Assembly: GCA_020465985.1 (NCBI GenBank)
Contig: JAANYP010002796.1
Span: forward strand, 60,001 to 124,000
DNA length: 64,000 nt
Source of the DNA: Centrapalus pauciflorus
Taxonomy: Eukaryota; Streptophyta; Magnoliopsida; Asterales; Asteraceae
Direction: 5' to 3'
Each line of letters starts with the position of its first letter. The stretch's first letter is position 1. The translations under genes and the position numbers were made by a program. The notes beneath the pieces were generated by a model. That model was not told the DNA's origin and made no database searches. It was given only the letters and a program-made list of their open reading frames with translations. Below, piece by piece: positions 1 through 12,014 of the stretch.

Positions 1-1400
1 ATTTCATATATTTTTATGTTTCTTATACATTTCTATATCTTTTTTATGTAGATGTATATTAACATTCAATGTGTTTTTGGTATATTTTATCATGTAACTA
101 TGTAGAATATATGATACTTGACATTATACACGACATTCTATGTAGATTGCATGACATTCTACGTAGATTGCATGCCATTCTACGTAGATTGAATGTCATT
201 CTACGTAGATTGCATGACATTCTACGTAGATTGTACATAGAATATGTTCGTCGATACTCTACGTAGATTGCATGCCATTCTACGTAGATTGAATGTCATT
301 CTACGTAGATTGCGTGATATTCTATGTAAAGTATATCGACGAACATATTCTATGTACAATCTACGTAGATTGGGCAGATTATTTTCCATGTTTTATAATT
401 AAAATTATTTGTAAGATATTAGATTTATAATGAATGTAATAGTTATTAGATGTTTTACATGATAATCTATGTTAATTACATGACAATCTACGTAGATTGC
501 ATGATAGAATATAATACAATACTACTTGTAAAAAATCACACATATCTATGTAAAATGTTATGTTTCTTATATATTTAATATATTTTTATGTTTCTTATAC
601 ATTTCTATATCTTTTTACGTAGATTAACATTACTATTCAATGTGTTTTTGGTATATTTTATCATGTAATCTACGTAGAATATATGATAATTCACATTCTA
701 CACGACATTCTACGTAGATTGCATGCCATTCTACGTATATTGCATACCATTCTACGTAGATTGCATGTTATTCTATGTAGATTGAATGTCATTTTACGTA
801 GATTGAATGTCATACTACGTAGAATGCATGACATTCTACGTAGATTGTACATATAATATGTTCGTCGATACTCTACATAGAATATGACATATTCATTTTT
901 CATGTTTTATAATGAAGATTATTTGTAAGATATTAGATTTATAATGATTGTAATAGTTATTGGATGTTTTACATGATAATCTACGTAGATTACATGATAA
1001 TCTACGTAGATTATATGATAATCTAAATAGAATATAATACAAGACTACTTGTAAAAAATCACACATAATCTATGTAGAATGTTATGTTTATTTTATATTT
1101 CATACCTTTTTATGTTTTTTTTATACATTTCTATATCTTTTTATGTAGATTAACATTACTATTCAATGTCTTTTTGATATATTTTATATTAGTTGCATAC
1201 CAAGTGTTTGATAAAATGTCTAAATGAAATCTTTTTTTTTTTTTTTGTTTCAATGTGTTTTTGATATATTTTATCAGGGAATCTATTTAGAATATATGAT
1301 ATTTGACATTCTACACGACATTCTACGTAGATTGCATGTCATTCTACGTAGAATGCATGACATTCTACGTTGATTGTACATAGAATATGTTCGTTAACAT
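1..1400. repeat. Higher-order satellite-like array with CTACGTAG palindromes
   Basis: Three related segments start near 18, 589 and 1111, giving periods of roughly 520-570 bases. Each has an AT-rich lead-in with the words TTTCTTATACATTTCTATATC and CAATGTGTTTTTG, followed by a run of a ~21-base unit of the type ATTCTACGTAGATTGCATGAC. Unit runs lie at about 130-370, 690-850 and 1310-1375. The core TCTACGTAGA is a perfect palindrome. The unit is a multiple of three, so repetitive open frames appear on both strands, but they are not genes. The array probably continues left of the window. Confidence 0.85.
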
Positions 1401-1777
1401 AATCTATATAGGAAAAAAATATTCTAAATAGACATATAATATTTTTATATAAAATACGTTATTTTTTAGCAATTGAATAATTTTATGTATAGAAAAAATA
1501 TTCTTTTTATAAAAAATATTTTTTACTTTAAATATCAATTATAATGAAAGAAAAATAAAATGAGAATGAAAAAAGTAAGAGAGAGAGAGAAAGAGAAATA
1601 ACAGATTTTTTTCTTCCAAAAATACCATTTTCACACATTTTCAAGATTCTCCACTATCAAAGTTCAAAATAATTACAAAATTGTCATCCAATATATCAAC
1701 CATTGATTCTATTAATCCAAAGGCCATAAAAGGTTCTTAAGTTCTCACAATATTTATGGTTCTTAAGAGAACCCTTA

Positions 1778-1779
<2 letters not shown>
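1401..1779. other. AT-rich spacer ending in a transposon-like terminus
   Basis: There is no gene here. A short purine tract (GA-rich) lies at 1577-1600. The last ~50 bases carry GGTTCTTAAG / GGTTCTTAAGAGAACCC words and then abut the (TA)n tract at 1780. Read on the minus strand, this edge begins GGTAAGGGTTCTC, resembling the other (TA)n-bounded element ends in this window. The opposite end of such an element was not found. Confidence 0.4.

Positions 1780-1820
<41 letters not shown>
1780..1820. repeat. (TA)n microsatellite
   Basis: About 20 TA dinucleotides lie between two transposon-like termini. Confidence 0.95.
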
Positions 1821-1824
<4 letters not shown>

Positions 1825-2501
1825 GATCTATGAGGTACCATGTTAGACTGGGGTACCGGGGTACCGTTTACAGCCAATCATTAATCATTGAAATTATTAA
1901 TTAATACATAAAATTCTTATGAAAATTGAATCTCACGTCATTTAATGTGAGGGGTAAATGAGTATGAAAAATTTTAAATGAGAATCAAATATTCTCTAAA
2001 TCCCAAGAATTTCTCATTTGCAGTTAATAGTTGTGTTGCCCATTTTAGCGATAACCCTCCATTGAAATCGATTTCTTGCTATCGTCCGCTTCAAAGTCGA
2101 GTTTTACCATTGTCTTCGTATACTGCACATGTTCAAATTCTTCAATATGGTTTTAAATGCACATGTTCAATACTGCACACGTATATTGCAAATGTTCAAT
2201 ATTGCACATGTTTAATGTGTTTTATCCCTATATATTCCCTTGTTGCACATGTTCACATTCTTCAATATGGTTTTAAAAGTATATTGCACATGTTTTGTAC
2301 CCTTATTGAACATGTACAATAAGTTTTTTATAGTAGGTAAGTGTATCAAATCCCTACAATTAAGCGATTTCCTAAATCACTAATTATCATCTATTAATTA
2401 AAATAAAACATAATTGACTATATTACCATTCTGTACTTGTAATTATAAATGGGTGGACTCCGGTTCCACAGTCTAACATGGTACCCCATTGATCCCGACC
2501 C
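1821..2501. mobile_element. Non-autonomous TIR element in (TA)n
   Basis: The 681-bp segment is bounded on both sides by (TA)n tracts. It carries a perfect 17-base inverted repeat: GGTACCATGTTAGACTG at 1834-1850 and its complement at 2469-2485. Similarity continues outward imperfectly (GATCtATGa versus GATCaATGg). It has no transposase. Internally, two copies of a TTGCACATGTTC.. ATTCTTCAATATGG block (about 2127 and 2245) make an open frame that looks accidental. The superfamily is uncertain. A Mutator-like MITE whose duplication is hidden inside the TA tract would fit. Confidence 0.65.

Positions 2502-2591
<90 letters not shown>
2502..2591. repeat. (TA)n microsatellite
   Basis: A nearly pure TA tract of about 90 bases separates two inverted-repeat elements. 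Confidence 0.95.
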
Positions 2592-3268
<677 letters not shown>

Positions 3269-4021
3269 TTAAATAAGTTGTCGATAGTCTGGACCGATAT
3301 GTTGGTGGATTAAGTAATCATCATTGTTGGGTAGATCAAACATCATGCTATGATGATTGAAATATTGTTGTTGTTGTTGTTGTTGTTGCTGCGCCCTTTG
3401 CATATCTTTCTGTCTTCGTAGTTCTAGCACTTTACGATGGGAGTTTGAGTGCTTGGTCAGGACAAAAGTGGGACTTGCAGCAGGACGGTATTCTGGAACC
3501 AACCGTCCTGATTTGTAACGGACCCCACAAGCATTGCAAAGTGTTTTGGGACCCATAGGGCCGGAACGCCACTGTGGAGTCTTATCAGTAGCACAATGTA
3601 GACATTTTCGTCCATCCCCGTTATGAGATGGGTTGTCATAAACTTCCTTTTTCTTCGGTGGAGCTTTAACTGTCTTACTTTTCCCAATTGAGCTTGAGGC
3701 AATATCAGACTCAGACTCCGAAGACATTGTAGTAGTTGTGGTACCTCCCGTGTTAGTAGGAGAAACGACAAGAAGTCGAGAGGTCCAATTGCATGGTGCG
3801 GCGCGAGAACGCTTGGTACGAGCTTTTCCTGGGACCGACATGTCAGAATTGAAAATCGGGTTAGCCCGATTAGTAGGATCGGGTTGGAATTGGTGGTTAT
3901 CTGATGTATAATCAGGTCGAGCTTTGATTCCAGATATAAGTTGGAGTTTTTGGAGGTCTTCACAAGAAAATGATTCTTCCACCACGTTTGATAACCATTC
4001 TAATTCAGCTGCATCATCATA
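3269..4021 (-). CDS. GATA transcription factor, exon 2 (zinc finger)
   Basis: This is the second coding exon of a plant GATA factor of the subfamily I (GATA8/9/12) type, which binds WGATAR-type promoter sites in the nucleus. The acceptor is TTTTGACAG at 4022-4030, and the exon starts in phase 0 with YDDAAELEWLSN, a motif typical of this subfamily. It contains a basic KARTKRSR stretch. The plant-type finger is C-x2-C-x18-C-x2-C, with cysteines at about protein residues 245, 248, 267 and 270. After the finger come the conserved GVRYKSGRLVPEYRPAASPTF region and a polyglutamine run of nine. The stop is TAA at 3269. With exon 1 the protein is 355 aa, slightly long for the family and without visible lesions. 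The exact orthologue is not assigned. Confidence 0.93.
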   Translation of the reverse strand, partial: YDDAAELEWLSNVVEESFSCEDLQKLQLISGIKARPDYTSDNHQFQPDPTNRANPIFNSDMSVPGKARTKRSRAAPCNWTSRLLVVSPTNTGGTTTTTMSSESESDIASSSIGKSKTVKAPPKKKEVYDNPSHNGDGRKCLHCATDKTPQWRSGPMGPKTLCNACGVRYKSGRLVPEYRPAASPTFVLTKHSNSHRKVLELRRQKDMQRAQQQQQQQQQYFNHHSMMFDLPNNDDYLIHQHIGPDYRQLI

Positions 4022-4944
4022 CTGTCAAAACAAATTAAGTCATTAAGAATTATTCAATTTTATGTTATATTTAGGTTATGTTTGACACAAAGCTTTAAGA
4101 ATTTTTAGAAACTTTTGTTTTAAAAAATTTCTACTAAAAGTTAAAAGTCATGTTTGAAAGGAAAAACAGAGTTTTCAATTTCAAAATAAAACCTCTTTTA
4201 TAAAAAGTCAATTACTAAGAAAAATAACATAAAACACTAAAAATGAAAATAAAGGTAATGTGAAAATTTTTAGGCAAAGAAAGGGAACAAAAAAATTGAT
4301 TTTGACGAAAAAAAGGTACTGATAACCAATTAAGAATGTAAATTTTTAATTTTACAGTCTCTTTTCTCGTAAAAAAATAACATTTGATTATTTTTCTTGA
4401 CCTAAAATTTAATCATGTCATTTTTTAGCCAAAATAGAATTTTATTTTATCTTTCTCGACCTAAAATTTTTTACAATACATTTATGGTAAAATTTTATAT
4501 TTTATATTTTCTTTATTGGTGATTTTTCCTTTATATTACGGTAGGAGAGGTAGCATTTGTAAATATCTAGAGCTTTTATCAAACATACTTATTATTTTAC
4601 TCTATTATTAATTTTATATACTGTTCAAGTGAGTACCACTTACTACGCAGCGCATCAAAATGTACCACTATTAAAAATATTTTTAAAATTTTTCATGAAC
4701 ATCTTTTAGTTTACATTACACATATAATATATAAATTTTACGCACATTCACACATAAGTGCATGCAATCAAGCATCACATAAATGTACGTTCACATGCAT
4801 CACATAAATGTACGTTCACATATATGCAAAATTATATAAGTATACGCTCAAATCAATTTTAAGGAGCTAGAATGAATGTGAAATTTTCATATTATCTTCA
4901 ATGTTAATTATAACGAGTGATATTCTCTTGAACCATATTTTATA

Positions 4945-4994
<50 letters not shown>

Positions 4995-5355
4995 CATGTT
5001 TAAACTCTATTTAAGAACGATCCAAAACATTTTTAGAAAATACTTTGATGTAAGACACTCATCAAAGTTTAATAAAAAGTCATAAAGAAAACTCAATCAG
5101 TTCAAAACTTTAATTATTTACTATTAATTACTTTTTCACTCTGTTTACTAAAAAATAAAATTTCAACTTTTAATTCTTTTTAAAAAAATACTTTAAATAA
5201 TTTTATTTTCATGACATGCAAATTAAACACAAATTGTACCGTACAACTCCCCAATGCATTAAAAAAATCCTCTGAACAATCAAATTCACAAAATAATAAT
5301 AATAATAATAAAAATAACAGTGACAATGAATGAATGAATATAATATATTAATTAC
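4022..5355 (-). other. Intron of the GATA gene
   Basis: The donor GTAATT follows a CCG codon at 5355 and the acceptor CAG ends at 4022. The intron is 1334 bp and keeps the frame (phase 0). It is AT-rich, with a (TA)n tract at about 4949-4989 and no transposon recognised. Confidence 0.85.
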
Positions 5356-5670
5356 CGGAACACAAAGGTCATTTGAGAATTGAGTATTATCGGTAAAGCT
5401 CCGGCGAGCAACGACATCACCGGAGGAAAAGTTATGGTCAGAAACAACAGCACCACCACCACCACCACCACAGAGGGAAGAGGAGTTACAGCTGTCGTCG
5501 ACGACGAGGGTGGTGGATGAATCGGCGGCAATGACATTCTCAGCAACAAAAGGGTCGTCGGTGACGGCGAGCATGTCGTCGGTGGGGAAATCGAGGAGGT
5601 CTTCGATGAGAAAATGGTCGGATTTTGGTTTTTCCGGCGTGAATTGGTGAGCAGAAGAAGGATTTTCCAT
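5356..5670 (-). CDS. GATA transcription factor, exon 1
   Basis: The first coding exon has 105 codons, starting at ATG 5670 and ending with DLCVP before the GT donor. The N-terminal FLIEDLLDFPTDD motif is an acidic-hydrophobic signature seen in subfamily I GATA factors. A glycine run of seven lies near residues 69-75. The start is supported by the conserved N-terminal motif ~20 residues downstream and by the untranslated, pyrimidine-rich leader upstream. Open frames overlapping it on the same strand are shadows. Confidence 0.9.
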
Positions 5671-5870
5671 TAGGTTAAATTGATTGATTGATTGATGATA
5701 AAAATTGAAATTAAAATGAAAAATTAATGGGGAAATTGGAATTGAAAAATGGAAAATGAAACGTAGAAAAAGGGGATGTTAGTGAGAGAGAGTGTAAGAG
5801 TGTGAGAAACGTAGAGAGGAGAGAGTTTATTTGCGTTGGAAGGGGACAGACAGGCGGACCGCTACAAAAA
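5671..5870 (-). promoter_or_regulatory. GATA gene 5'UTR and core promoter region
   Basis: On the minus strand this contains CT-rich blocks (GA-rich on plus at about 5782-5830), common in plant 5'UTRs and core promoters. An AAATAAAC stretch upstream could act as a weak TATA-like box. The transcription start is not defined by sequence alone. Confidence 0.45.
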
Positions 5871-6419
5871 TGGAGGATTTTGACGAAGACAAAATTTATT
5901 TATTAATTAATTGTTATGAATTAATAATTAATATTTTGTATATTATTTAAAATCCATCATCATAATATTGCAAGTTTGTAAGAATTCGAGGTGGGCTATG
6001 AATTTTAAGGTCATCCTTTGGTAGTAATTCCTTAGAGTTAGACTAGTGGGTATACATAGTTACATACCTCTTCCATGATCATCATTTTGATACCTCGTTT
6101 TCAAATCAACTTTCTTTCTTAATTTTTATTTAAAATTTAAAATTAATTTAAAATTAATAATTAAAAGTTAAATACTTATAAAAACTAACTTAAATTATTA
6201 CATAAATAAAATTAATAATCACGAATTAGAAATTAAAATTACGATACTAAAAGTAAAAAATTATAAGAAATTAAAAATAAAAGATACGAAACTATAATTC
6301 TCAACCCCAACGCGCTGTAATATCTCTTTACGAGTTGCAATGCGACACTTTCTAAATGGTCATGTGGTTTTATGAAAAACTTTAAATCTCTTTGTTGTCG
6401 TTCATTTAGCAACTCCATG
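5871..6419. other. AT-rich intergenic spacer
   Basis: I see no ORF, repeat family or RNA gene here, only low-complexity AT-rich DNA. Confidence 0.6.
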
Positions 6420-7517
6420 TATGATTAAGCTTTCATTTCTTTGATTTTTATGTGTTCGACTCGTTGTGCTTCTTTTATTTTTTCGATTCTCCGTCGATGT
6501 CGCTTCTTGTCTTCAACAACATCAACGAGGGAAGTTGTAAGAACTTTGATTTTTATAATTGCGTCCTGCCCACTTGATGATGATGTGGCTTTTGTTTTCC
6601 TTTTCGACGATCGTATTTTTCTTTTGGAATACTTGAGAATGCAACGTCCGACGATGGTGTGTCGACATTAATTGACCCCGACGACATTTTTGATCTTTTC
6701 CATTGGGGTTGGACAACTCATTCATGCTTTGAACGTTATCCCAATTTGGATGTTCGCGGAGCACATTCCATGCAGAGTCGTGCGGAAACGACCTATATTT
6801 GTTTCTCGAATTAATCTTGTATATTCCTAAAAATGTCGTATTCATTCTCGCTAGACCGTCGGTTATTCCAGTTGTCGTTGAACAAATCGTTGAACCTTTT
6901 GCATTTTTCATTCATATCCTTCCATTTTGAGTTGAGTTGATGGACACTGCAAGTCCTTCCAGATAATTGTCTTCCAAAATTCTCCAAAGCTTGAGCCCAA
7001 AATTTGTTGGCGTTTTCGATTGTTGGATCATTGGAAGTTTCAATCCAAGCTTCCGTCAACGTTTTTTCTTCTAGAGGTGTCCACTTCTTTAGTTTTGCAG
7101 GACTTTTTTTGGAACCGGTAATGGTGCCAGTTCAACGTCAGAATCATCTTGTGTCTCGCGAATAGCTTTGTCGTCGTCGTCAGATTGTGGTTCACGATAA
7201 CCACCTAGAAATGGATCAAAATCTTCGTGTAAAGAGTTCGACGAGAAGGGTTGATAAAAACTTTATGAGAATTGTTGTGAAGATTGTTGATTTTGTGGTA
7301 TGTATTGAATTTGTTGTGAAGATTGTGTGTTTTGTGGAATAGGTGATAAAAATGGTTATTGAATCAAATGTTAAAAATATGATATGTATGGAATTGGTTG
7401 AGAAAAATTCGGTTGAAAAATTTGTTGTTGCGGTGGACGAAATGGAGAAGTAGTGCGAGGATCGGTATTACCACGTCGACGGCTCGAGACGAGTTGTTTA
7501 CGGATATTCGGATTCAT
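6420..7517 (-). pseudogene. Myb/SANT (GST T3-like / NAM-associated) protein, broken
   Basis: Reading from ATG 7517 gives MNPNIRKQLVSSRRRG, a proline/glutamine-rich stretch with stop codons near 7367, then an acidic region and KKWTPLEEKTLTEAWIETS. The latter opens a Myb/SANT-like domain found in plant proteins often labelled glutathione S-transferase T3-like or NAM-associated. The domain continues to about 6811 (FWAQALENFGRQLSGRTCSVHQLNSKWK) and then changes frame. The C-terminal charged segment (EDKKRHRRRIEKIKEAQR) ends near 6433. Such proteins are commonly relatives of the DNA-binding partner of PIF/Harbinger transposases. Several stops and frame changes make it a pseudogene. Confidence 0.7.
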
Positions 7518-7657
7518 TTTTTAGGAATAAAATGGGAATGAATTTAGTTTGATATGTTGAAAGATTTTGGAGAGAACTGAAAGATGAGAGATTGGTTTGG
7601 TGTTAATTGTTGTGAATGTAGATGATTGTATTTATATGGAGAAAAATGAAAAAAAAA

Positions 7658-7659
<2 letters not shown>

Positions 7660-7728
<69 letters not shown>
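7660..7728. repeat. (TA)n microsatellite
   Basis: A TA tract of about 68 bases sits directly before an element terminus at 7729. Confidence 0.95.
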
Positions 7729-7730
<2 letters not shown>

Positions 7731-8059
7731 TTGGGGTTCAATTGATAACTTTTGTGCATCGAGGCACCACAGAGAACTTTTGTGCACCATAAATCCCAAC
7801 AAGGGTGCATTGAGGGCATACTAGGAAAAATTATTACATTTATTTGTTCCAGAATTAATTTTATCATTATTCGCAGGACTAAAACAATCTTAATTAAGGA
7901 TATTGTGCTAAAATTATGGAAGTTGTTATCATTTTGAATGGGTCTCTCATTTCTTTTCTATTCCTACGAACATCATCTTCCAGCAGAAAGCTTTGATCTT
8001 GTCTTCATCCTCCAGCAGAAAATTTCGAACCCCCCATTTTCATTATCACTAAATCATCC
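7729..8059 (+). mobile_element. Probable left end of a FAR1-type Mutator-like element
   Basis: Directly after (TA)n the sequence reads GATTGGGGTTCAATTGATAA, then TTTGTGCATCGAGG and a second AACTTTTGTGCACC. This resembles the terminus of the MITE at 2592 (GGTTCAATGGATAACC...TGCATT). It lies 330 bp upstream of the FAR1-like start codon. No matching right end is visible before the copia element at 13663, which may have replaced it. Confidence 0.45.
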
Positions 8060-11000
8060 ATGACGAACAATCGATCGAGCTTCATGCAGACAGAAGAAAT
8101 GAACGATCCAGAGCACATAAACGAAAAAGATTATGTCGATTATAAGGAGAGTAAGTGACGTTGAGAAGTTTAGTTTCTTAGGCCTGATACATTTAGTTTA
8201 TTCATTTTCTGTTTTTTCGTATGCATGACGTTGAGAACTTTATTTTTTTCTGGACATCCTGATAATGCATTCGGCAGGTTTCTGTTTGTGAACTATTCAG
8301 TTCTGGATTTTCAATTATGTTTTTTCGTATGCATAGTTTGCAACCGTGAGTTTCTGGACGTCCTGATACATTTGTTTTTTTTCAGTTCTTTCGTATGAAT
8401 GATTTTGAGATTTTTTCGTATGCATGATGTTGTTGAGAAGTTTTCAGTTTTCTAGACGTCCCGCGATACATAGCTTCATATGCATAGTAATCTGGACGTC
8501 CTGATACATAGTTTTATATGCATGATGTTGAGAACTTTTCATATGCATGGATGTTTAGGCAATGTTAGCGCATTAAAACATTGATTTTTTTAACGTTAGC
8601 ATGTTGAAATGCAACACACTCTAGTAAACATGTAATTATATAAGGACGTAACATCATGTATAACCACACGTATGCATAACATGTAAAACAACACCATTTT
8701 GTTCACCAGTTTTTTTTGTGCATCATTTGTTGTGCCAACCAAGTTAATTAACCAGTTTGACACTAAATATTATATATGTAGGTGATGGGATTTTTAATGA
8801 GGTCTGTGATAGCAATGAATGTGTGTCGCCAGGAGGATCTATGTATCATAAACCTGTTTTATCGGGTACCCAGATCCCATATCTTGGCTTAAAATACGAT
8901 TCTCTAATTGAAGCTATAAAATCCTATGAAAAATATGCAGTAGCATCTGGGTTTGTTACTCGTAAGTCAACACAAAAGCGCAACCGCGATGGAACAATAA
9001 CATTAAAAGTATTATTATGTAACAAGGTTGGTGACAACACTCTACGCAACCAAGGCAGTGCCAAGAAACGATCCACATCATCAATGCGTACAAGGTGTCC
9101 TGCATCAATCAGGTTTAACCTAGTTAGTGGCAATAGGTACCAAGTGTATCGTTTCATTGCGTGGCACAACCATGATTTTGTGGACCCCGAAAATAGGCAT
9201 CTATTAACATCGGCACGTAAGTTAGACTTTGAACAACAAGCGTTAATTCACAAAGCCAGTAATGTGAACATTGGCCCGAGTCGAGTGCATAACTTGATGA
9301 AGGAGGTTAAAGGATCATTCGACGACATCGGTGCAACAAATATCGATTTTAAGAATTTTAGGAGGGTCGGATGGATATAAGGTTGTTTATTGGTGAGAAC
9401 GACACACAAATGTTCATTGAAAAACTAAAGAAGAGATGTGAAGATGATAGTGGTTTCTCGATGCATTACACATGCAACGCGGATGGTATATTAACATGTG
9501 TCTTCTGGACGGACTCCGTGGCCAAATGCAACTACGAGGCATTTGGTGATGTGATTTCGTTCGATGCAACGTATCAAACAAACCAGTGAGTGTGGAATTA
9601 TCTTATTGTGCATTTACTTTTTATTAAAATTTGTTAAACATTAATATGAAACATGCCCTACTATTTTGGATGAATCACCAATTCATTAATGTTTTCTGGC
9701 AGGCACGACATAGTTTTTGTACCATTACATGGGTAAATAATCATAAGAAGTGTGTTACTTTCTGTGCGGGCTTAATAGCAAGGGAGAACGCAGACTCATA
9801 TAAGTGGCTCATGGAAGCATTTTTAACGACATTTGGTAAGGAACCTACATTTGTTTTCATTGACCAGGATCCTGCTGTCATACATGTGTTTGAGGAAGTA
9901 CTTAAACATGTAAACATCGATTTTGTATGTGGCATATCACCAGTAAGCTACAACATAAGGTTAGATACACCACTGTGTTTTTGTGTATATCAATACCCAA
10001 GCATTGAATTACTATTTAATATTGATGTTTGCATATCAGCATATAAAGATGTATTTTGCGTTTGTAGATTGATTCTCGAATGTGCAATGACGAAGTCTTT
10101 TTAAGCCGTTTCAATAGCATAGTGTGGAACAAGACAATTGATGATAATGAATTTGAAGTCAGGTGGAAACAGTTGATGCACGACTACAAGTTTAAAGAGC
10201 ATAAGTGGTTTTGTGATTTGTTTAAAATGCGCTTGAACTGGATGCCAGCATTTTCATATGATTTGTCGTTGGGTGGTTTGATGCGTACCACCTCACAATC
10301 GAAGAGCGAAAATTCAATTTTTGGACGTTTCACAAATGGTGATTCAACTCTGTTTGAATTTTACAGTCAGTTTGAAACTGCTATGGACCAATATCGTGAA
10401 TCACAATGTAGTCTTGACCTAAAGTCAAGGGAGAATGATCCTGGACTAAAAACAAAATTCAAATAAGAGAATGAAGCATCACAATTGTTTTCCCGTGCAA
10501 TATTTTTAAACTATCAAGACGAGATCTACAAATCTACATTGTCATGCATGTCAACTGAAGGAGTAAACGAAGACAACAATGGGATGCGCACATGTAAAGT
10601 GATTGACGTTGAGACTGACATTGAACGCCAGGTACGTGAACAAAAGTTTATTACACAATTGTATAGTCATGCAATTTAGAACACAGTGGTACCCAATCAG
10701 CCTACTTATATAGGTTGTTGTTGAGCCTGAGGATCGATCTGCATCATGTACATGCAAGCTATTTCAATGTGTAGGGGTTATATGTCGACACATTTTATAC
10801 GCATTGAGACTGTCTGGAGTCCATGGGGTACCTCAAAGATTGTTGTTAAACGATGGACCAAAGATGTTGTGCACAGCCGGTTGACCAATATAACACACAG
10901 TTATCCACAACAAGTAGGCTACTTCGTGAATTGAAATCTACATTTGCTGAAATAGTTAACTACATTGATAAAGACGACGATGAAATTCGTGGAGTCATAG

Positions 11001-11310
11001 ATATGTTGAAACATGTTAGGGATGAGATTGCTCAACAGAAAAAAGACAAAAATCCATGCACCAAGGAAAATGCAATTGGGTTAATACTTGGAGACTCCCA
11101 ACCCGTAGAGGTTTCAATACGTGCACCTTCAGGGATCAAAAGCAAGGGGTCTCGTAATATGAAAATGTTGTAGGGTGCAGGTGAAGAGGCTGCGTCCAAA
11201 ATTAAGCGTAAGAAGCGAATGTAAAAATTTTGCGATGAGGTTGCTCTACACGATTCACGAACTGCCCAAAGAAGGCTACAAATTAATAATGATTATGTGA
11301 TCAATTACAC
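8060..11310 (+). pseudogene. FAR1/MULE transposase-like gene, frameshifted
   Basis: A FHY3/FAR1-type protein descended from Mutator-like transposases. Exon 1 (8060-8150) joins in frame across GTAAGT at 8151 and TATGTAG at 8781 to exon 2. The FAR1 DNA-binding domain (SYEKYAVASGFVTRKST...RTRCPASIRF...WHNHDF) spans about 8900-9180. The transposase core follows, with candidate acidic residues in DVISFDATYQTNQ (9545-9588) and FIDQDPA (9850-9880). A CMWHI motif near 9930 reads in another frame. A SWIM finger (CTCKLFQC...ICRHI) lies at about 10750-10790. Frameshifts near 9372, 9730 and 9915 and a TAA at 10464 disable it. A lysine/arginine-rich tail ends near 11223. Confidence 0.85.
8156..8560 (+). 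repeat. Imperfect tandem repeats in FAR1 intron 1
   Basis: Five to six imperfect copies of two alternating words, CGTATGCATGATGTTGAGAA and TCTGGACGTCCTGATACAT, are spaced roughly 60-100 bases apart. They fill the first half of the predicted intron. Confidence 0.6.
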
Positions 11311-12014
11311 TGTGTTCTTTTAGTATACTTTATAGTTTGATTGCATGTATTTGAATCAATAACATTCTTAAAGCTGTGTCTATGTTTCTGGAGTTTTATT
11401 GTTAGCGCCTTTTTATATGGCTTGGTTTTATTGTGCATAATGGATTGATTCATGGTATAAAATGTGGAATATGTTACCTACCAAAATTTCTTACGACGCA
11501 TAATTTTGGGCATATATAAAAACCAAAAACGTCATGCATAAATTGGCAAAAATGAAACAACACATAGACAATTGGTCAACAACATAAAACAACACATGAA
11601 GTGCATCACATGTTGTAATCAATTGCGACAAGCACGACAAACAAAACCTCCAATGAAGGTTCATTTTAAATATATTATCATGTAGAAGTACGAATCGGAA
11701 TATGGGAGCAACATTCGTCAGTGCTCGCATCAAGTAGCACCAAAAACAAAATGATTATCATATACATGCAATATCACGATACCTTAGATTAACAAACAAC
11801 TCTCGAATCAATATAATGACACCTTACTTTATAATCAAGAACAAAAAATTGTCCATGGAAATACCAAACAATATATCCTAATGATGCGATGACCTGTGAT
11901 TTAAACGAAACAACCATCCAAATAATATCATTAATCTGCACAAACTAAAAAGATCCAATTGAACCTAAATTGCTTGTTCATACAACGGTGCCAAGGTTCG
12001 TCTTAATGCGTCAA
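11311..12014. other. Spacer between convergent pseudogenes
   Basis: AT-rich sequence without a credible ORF, lying between the 3' ends of the FAR1-like (+) and Ulp1-like (-) pseudogenes. Confidence 0.5.

Noticed and set aside
69..903. Open frames with repeated ILRRLHD / CNLRRM peptides
   Set aside because: They are translations of the 21-bp minisatellite in a multiple-of-three period on either strand; no gene features.
1978..2322. 114-aa plus-strand open frame
   Set aside because: It lies inside a TIR element and comes from repeated GCACATGTTC words; no domain and no promoter evidence.
11491..11733. 80-aa minus-strand open frame
   Set aside because: Hydrophobic accidental frame in AT-rich spacer; no family resemblance.
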